A DNA stretch of 64,000 bases from Candidatus Villigracilis saccharophilus (GTDB lineage Bacteria > Chloroflexota > Anaerolineae > Anaerolineales > Villigracilaceae): the NCBI GenBank assembly GCA_016709305.1, contig JADJNA010000051.1:31541-95540 (forward strand), written 5' to 3'. Made by a program: the position numbers and the translations under genes. The notes beneath the pieces were generated by a model. The model did no database searches. It was given only the letters and a program-made list of their open reading frames with translations, and was not told the origin of the DNA. Shown one piece after another: positions 59,988 to 64,000 of the stretch (positions are counted from its first letter, which is position 1; every line of letters starts with the position of its first letter).

Positions 59988-61091
59988 ATGCCATTTGCGC
60001 ATATTACGGGCTGGGGCATGTTTGTCCCGGAACCGGTATTGACCAATCATGATCTTGCCAAACTCATAGATACCAATGACGAATGGATTCGTGATCATAC
60101 TGGGATTGGCGAGCGCCACATTGCCCGTGAAAATGAGTTTCCGTCCACGCTCGCGGTCGAGGCATCCCTCAAAGCGTTAGCAGTTGCCAATCTCGCCCCG
60201 ACCGAACTCGATCTGATTATTTGCTCGACTTCTTCGCCTGAATATATTTTTCCAGCGACGGCCTGTCTAATACAAGACCAGATCGGCGCCACCAGGGCCG
60301 GGGCATTTGACCTGCTGGCTGCCTGTTCGGGTTTTATCTTCGCATTGAACATGGCCGCTCAAGCTATTCGCAGCGGTTCCATAAAAAGTGCGCTTGTGAT
60401 CGGATCGGAGACATTATCCCGTTTTGTGGATTGGAAGGATCGCAACACCTGCATCCTCTTTGGAGATGGGGCAGGCGCTTTTGTTTTGCAGGCAAGCGAC
60501 AAACCCGGTGGGGTTTTATCCGCAGTAATGCATTCCGATGGCTCGGGCGCGGATTCTTTGACATTGCTTGGCGGCGGTTCCCGTCATCCTGCCACAGAAC
60601 TGACGCTGCGCGAGGGCAAGCATTTTGTCCAAATGGATGGGAAGGCGGTATTCCGTTTTGCCACGCGTGTCATGGGGCGGGCTGTTATAGAAGCGTTGGA
60701 AGCAATAGGAATGACAACCAATGATGTGCAATGGATTATCCCGCATCAGGCGAATTTTCGAATTATTGAAACAGCTGCAAAATTCTTAAAAATGCCGCTT
60801 GACAAATTCGTCATCAATGTGGAGCATTATGGAAATACTTCCACAGCCTCAATACCGATCGCAACTGTGGAGGCTGCTCAAAAGGGACAGCTTAAATCCG
60901 GTGACAAAGTTGTGTTTGTCGGTTTTGGAGCGGGTCTTACCTGGGGCGCCATGGTTGTTGAGTGGACTGGACCTATCCCGACCAAGAAACACATTAACCC
61001 TGAGCAATATCGGTTCTTTGCGCGTTTGCGCAGATTCGTTCGCCGCGCTATCCGTTACATAGAAAGCTTCTACTCGCGCAAGGAAGTTTAA
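59988..61091 (+). CDS. fabH: 3-oxoacyl-ACP synthase III
   Basis: 367 residues; KAS III usually has ~320. The catalytic triad is present: Cys in DLLAACSGFIFALN, His in IIPHQANFRI and Asn in VEHYGNTSTASIPIA. Condensation of an acyl-CoA with malonyl-ACP initiates fatty acid synthesis. The last ~40 residues are a basic, aromatic extension (YRFFARLRRFVRRAIRYIE) that could form an amphipathic membrane-binding helix. It begins 10 bases after fabF with GGAGCAT upstream. Confidence 0.94.
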   Translation: MPFAHITGWGMFVPEPVLTNHDLAKLIDTNDEWIRDHTGIGERHIARENEFPSTLAVEASLKALAVANLAPTELDLIICSTSSPEYIFPATACLIQDQIGATRAGAFDLLAACSGFIFALNMAAQAIRSGSIKSALVIGSETLSRFVDWKDRNTCILFGDGAGAFVLQASDKPGGVLSAVMHSDGSGADSLTLLGGGSRHPATELTLREGKHFVQMDGKAVFRFATRVMGRAVIEALEAIGMTTNDVQWIIPHQANFRIIETAAKFLKMPLDKFVINVEHYGNTSTASIPIATVEAAQKGQLKSGDKVVFVGFGAGLTWGAMVVEWTGPIPTKKHINPEQYRFFARLRRFVRRAIRYIESFYSRKEV

Positions 61092-61148
61092 TCATTTTTT
61101 TAATCAATTGTGGTAGCATAAGGTCGAAATAAAAAAAAGGAGTGTATT

Positions 61149-61331
61149 ATGGGACTACCACGTGGTGCTGAATGGATCATCATTCTTGTTATCGTTATTC
61201 TCTTGTTCGGACCTGGACGCATCGGCAAGATCGCCGGTGAACTCGGAAAGGGAATTAAAAACTTTCGTGAAGGGCTGGGGGCAAAAGATGAGCAGGCGGC
61301 GGAGCCTGAGAATAAAGAAGAAAACAAGTGA
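61149..61331 (+). CDS. tatA: Sec-independent translocase subunit TatA
   Basis: 60 residues with AAAGGAG. One N-terminal membrane helix (residues ~9-21, EWIIILVIVILLFG) is followed by the FGPGRIGKIAGELGKGIKNF amphipathic helix and an acidic tail. This is the pore-forming component of the twin-arginine translocase. tatB/tatC are not in the window. It stands alone, 57 bases after fabH, with its own terminator. The Tat-dependent multicopper oxidase is a likely client. Confidence 0.92.
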   Translation: MGLPRGAEWIIILVIVILLFGPGRIGKIAGELGKGIKNFREGLGAKDEQAAEPENKEENK

Positions 61332-61336
61332 CTTGT

Positions 61337-61370
61337 AAAATAAGGCTCTCTGAAAAGAGAGCCTTATTTT
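61337..61370. terminator. Terminator between tatA and the DUF255 genes
   Basis: A perfect 15-bp stem (AAAATAAGGCTCTCT at 61337-61351, loop GAAA, complement at 61356-61370). It serves convergent tatA and DUF255 genes. Confidence 0.9.
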
Positions 61371-61402
61371 TATTTTAGGCATGTTTTTCGCAGCGGATAT
61401 TT

Positions 61403-62412
61403 TTAAGTTCTTAGTTGCGTCACAAGCTCTTCTGGATCTGTAGCAGGCAGCTTACAAACAAAGTCCTCACAAATATATGCAGTTGCTTTTCCATCTGCTG
61501 GGTCCCGACCACACCTGGGGTCTGATCGAATATTCTCCCGCTAACGGTGGCGTTGCATCTGAATCCTTTGGTCGAGGTAAAGGCTCGCCGTCAAGCGGTG
61601 TGTCGAAGAATCCGCCGTTCGGGTCGGTAAATTTTTTGATCATTTCATCGGTTAGTTCATGGGCAGATACGAACCATTTATTATTAAAGTCTGTTTGATA
61701 TAGCTCAAGTAAACCCAATATCAATGAGGCGTAGTCTTCAAGAAACACCGCGCTTGTTGCTGCATAATTGCGCCATGCGCGGACCAATTGATTATTTGGT
61801 CTCAATGCGGAAAGCAGAAAATCTGCGCTGCGGGTAGCCACCTTGTAGTATAAGTTCTCAGTTGGAGAAGCATTTATTTCTGTATCGGAATGTGGAAGTA
61901 CTCTTGCGGCTTCAGCAAAAGTTGCCAGCATAAGACCATTCCATGCTGTGAGGATTTTATCGTCTGTTGCTGGGCGTATGCGTAAGGTACGGACAGCTTG
62001 AAGTTTTGCGTGGGATTCTGCCAGTTTGGTGGGAACAGCTTCGAGATTGATCTTGAAGCGAGCGGCGAGGGATGCGTCATCGAGCATTCGGTGTAGTATG
62101 GTTTTCCCTTCCCAATTGCCTGTCGCGGTGATCCCATAAGCCGCTTCAAAAAATTCAGAGTCGTTTTTAGTGCCCCCGAATTTCTTCTAAATTCCAAACA
62201 TAATACTTTCCCTCCACGCCCTCAGAGTCCGCGTCCAGTGAAGAGTAGAATCCGCCCTCATCATGCGTCATCTCGCGCATGACAAAGTCGAGGGTTGCTT
62301 CAACGATCCGTTTATAGGCGGGATCCTTGGTGACCTGCCATGCCCGCAGATAAATTCGTGCGAGCATGGCATTGTCATAAAGCATTTTCTCGTAATGGTG
62401 TACCCAATCGCA
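61403..62412 (-). pseudogene. Truncated, frameshifted DUF255 (YyaL-type) copy 2
   Basis: It starts in mid-protein at HYEKMLYDNAMLARIY (around 62400), so the N-terminal thioredoxin-like domain is absent. GGFYSSLDADSEGVEGKYYV follows, then a frame break at a five-G run near 62180 (removing one G restores GTKNDSEFFEAAYG). The frame then runs from MLDDASLAARFKINLE to PKDSDATPPLAG. A second break or deletion of ~120 residues precedes the normal C-terminal end (GKATAYICEDFVCKLPATD and the stop at 61403). The family is an (alpha/alpha)6-barrel protein of unclear enzymatic role. It is a diverged tandem paralogue of copy 1, decayed or misassembled. Confidence 0.75.
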
Positions 62413-62470
62413 CAAACGGAGTTTTGTTTTCAGCACGGTTATCAGTCGGTAGTTATGGTCTGATGGCTCA

Positions 62471-64000
62471 CTAAGGATTTGAGATACCAGCCAGTTGTGT
62501 CTCCATCTCAGTTGGCGAATTGACTGGCTGTAAACAAACAAATCCTTGACATACGTATGCTGTTGGAAGATCATTCAATAGAGGTCTATCTTTCAGCAAG
62601 GCTGGCGCATCCGGCTCCGGCGGGTAATTGGAAATCGCAGTTACCTGTCGGGGTCGGAACGTTTTCCAGAGGGTATTCAACAATTCTTTGGTTTCGGTAC
62701 GCTGAGAGTCACCGATAATTGCCACCTCACGAGTCGGACCGACTGCAAAGTCAGCGGCACACAGCCATTGAGCGAAGGCTGTCGGATAGCGTAGCATCGC
62801 TCCATATACTGAGGAAAGCATCTCCTCCGCAAGGTCTCGCCATTCTATCCGATCTCCAAACGCTGCCAACTCAAGCAGAGCAGTAGCGGCAAGCGATTCC
62901 CGGACGGGGTCGCATTATCTTGAATATCTTTCGGTCGTACCAAGAGGGCCTCATGGTCATCGCGGGTATCGAAAAAACCTCCGTTGGGATCAACGAAGTG
63001 ATCAATCATTTCATCGGCAAGTTTCAAAGCCGAAAGATACCATTCCTTATTCGGATCGGATTGATACAACGCCAAAAGCGCCAAGATCAGACCGGCATAG
63101 TCTTCCAGGTAGGCATTATGCTTTGCCTGTCCCTCCCGCCAGGATCGGTGTAGCCGATCATTTACATATAGGTTATTCAACAAGAATCGTGCGTTACGAA
63201 TGGCTATCTGTAGATAATCCTGCCTATTCAGATAACGCCCAGCCTCTGCGAATGTTTTGAGCATCAGGGAATTCCACATCACAAGCACTTTGTCGTCGGT
63301 GGCTGGGCGGATGCGTGAACTTCTTGCTTCTAAAAGTCTTGCGTGACATTTGGACAATTTCTGCCAAAGTTCTTCTTGCTCCATTTTGAAGCGGGCTGCG
63401 AGTGTGGAATCATCCAGGGCACGTTGCAGGATGGTTTTGCCTTCCCAGTTCCCTGATGGGTTAATGCCATACGCAGCTTTGAAAAAGTCGAAGTCAGAAC
63501 CGAGCACTCCCTCTAGTTCGTCTTGCGTCCAGACATAGAATTTTCCTTCTTCGCCCTCCGAGTCGGCATCCAAGCTGCTGAAAAATCCACCTTCTGAATG
63601 GGTCAATTCGCGCAAGACAAAATCCAACGTCTCCTCGCAAATCCTGCGATAGTCGAGGTTGCCGGTGACCAAATACCCATGTAAATATACCAAGGCTAAC
63701 TGGGCGTTATCATATGTCATTTTTTCAAAATGTGGCGTTCTCCAAAAATTATCGACGCTATAACGGGAAAATCCACCGCCGACAACATCATACATCCCGC
63801 CGCGTGACATTGCACTTAAGGTATGAATGACAGCCTTTATTATTTGTTCGCGTTGAGTTGTATCGATGGTAGCTCGACGTAAAGAAATCGATGGTCATGG
63901 GTTGCGGAAACTTCGGCGCCGAACCCCAGCCTCCATATCCCCAATCGTAAGATTCAATCAGGTTCTTTATAGCCGCTTCGAGAGCATCTGTGGTTATTTC
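62471..64000 (-). pseudogene. DUF255 (YyaL-type) copy 1, frameshifted; N-terminus outside the window
   Basis: From the window edge the frame reads YDWGYGGWGSAPKFPQPMTI, then breaks at TTTCTTTACG near 63877 (one extra T). It resumes as LRRATIDTTQREQIIKAVIH and MSRGGMYDVVGGGFSRYSV down to PKDIQDNATPSGN. A second break near 62907 separates that from SLAATALLELAAFGDRIEW and the C-terminal CQGFVCLQP and stop at 62471. Features are typical of the thioredoxin-domain-containing YyaL/SSP411 family. If the two indels are errors, the gene is whole. A tandem paralogue follows directly. Confidence 0.8.

Noticed and set aside
1..64000. CRISPR array, prophage or insertion sequence
   Set aside because: I found no spaced direct repeats, transposase, integrase or phage structural genes. 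Apart from the short palindromes, the only tandem repeats are protein-coding blades in the subtilase.

Overview
The window is a gene-dense, mid-GC bacterial chromosome segment. It looks like a member of Chloroflexota, probably class Anaerolineae. This is inferred from gene content and style: a DUF348/G5 surface lipoprotein, a fused gamma-alpha 2-oxoacid:ferredoxin oxidoreductase, frequent TTG/GTG starts, a secreted subtilase with GDW-type C-terminal repeats, tandem DUF255 proteins, and several families I know mainly from that phylum. No plasmid, prophage, insertion sequence or CRISPR array is visible.

Layout. 0-8.6 kb: envelope lipoproteins, scpB-rluB, a CBS-ACT protein, an M20 peptidase, a VTT-domain membrane protein overlapping a cyclophilin, uridine kinase, and degV-crp-DUF2892. 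8.7-16.5 kb: a complete shape and division cluster, mreB-mreC-mreD-mrdA(PBP2)-minC-minD-minE-rodA, followed by gltX. 18-20.9 kb: small unknowns, a class III nucleotide cyclase and rtcB. 20.9-27.2 kb: a heterodimeric ABC exporter behind what looks like a leader-peptide/terminator attenuator, then glnS, with tRNA-Gln(CUG) close by. 27.3-31.7 kb: an FKBP isomerase and a large secreted subtilase broken by many indels. 32.4-39.1 kb: lysE, secDF, a lipoprotein M1 peptidase, a small P-loop kinase, an RCK membrane protein and a PP2C phosphatase. 39.4-47.6 kb: a Tat-exported multicopper oxidase, VOC, arfB, an MFS exporter, korAB and their GntR/FCD regulator. 47.8-54.7 kb: a c-type cytochrome lipoprotein, two adjacent unknown genes, tRNA-Arg, hsp20, lon, a response regulator, GNAT and a MoaB/Mog protein. 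54.9-61.4 kb: an AT-rich glycosyltransferase-like gene with an apparent deletion, efp, a Cys-rich protein, a HAD-DinB fusion, fabF-fabH and tatA. 61.4-64 kb: two tandem, frame-broken DUF255 (YyaL-type) genes.

How the genes fit together. The mre/mrd/min/rodA block couples elongation and septum placement. secDF, tatA, the Tat-exported oxidase and several lipoproteins show active export. korAB feeds ferredoxin-linked carbon metabolism, with a FadR-type regulator just upstream. hsp20 and lon form a proteostasis pair.

The most interesting regulatory structure is at 24.67-24.87 kb. A near-consensus promoter, a 23-codon ORF with a strong Shine-Dalgarno site, and an intrinsic terminator lie in series ahead of the two ABC genes. 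This is the arrangement expected for ribosome-mediated attenuation of a drug exporter.

Many of the disrupted genes break at short homopolymers. Consensus sequencing error must therefore be excluded before any of them is called a pseudogene.
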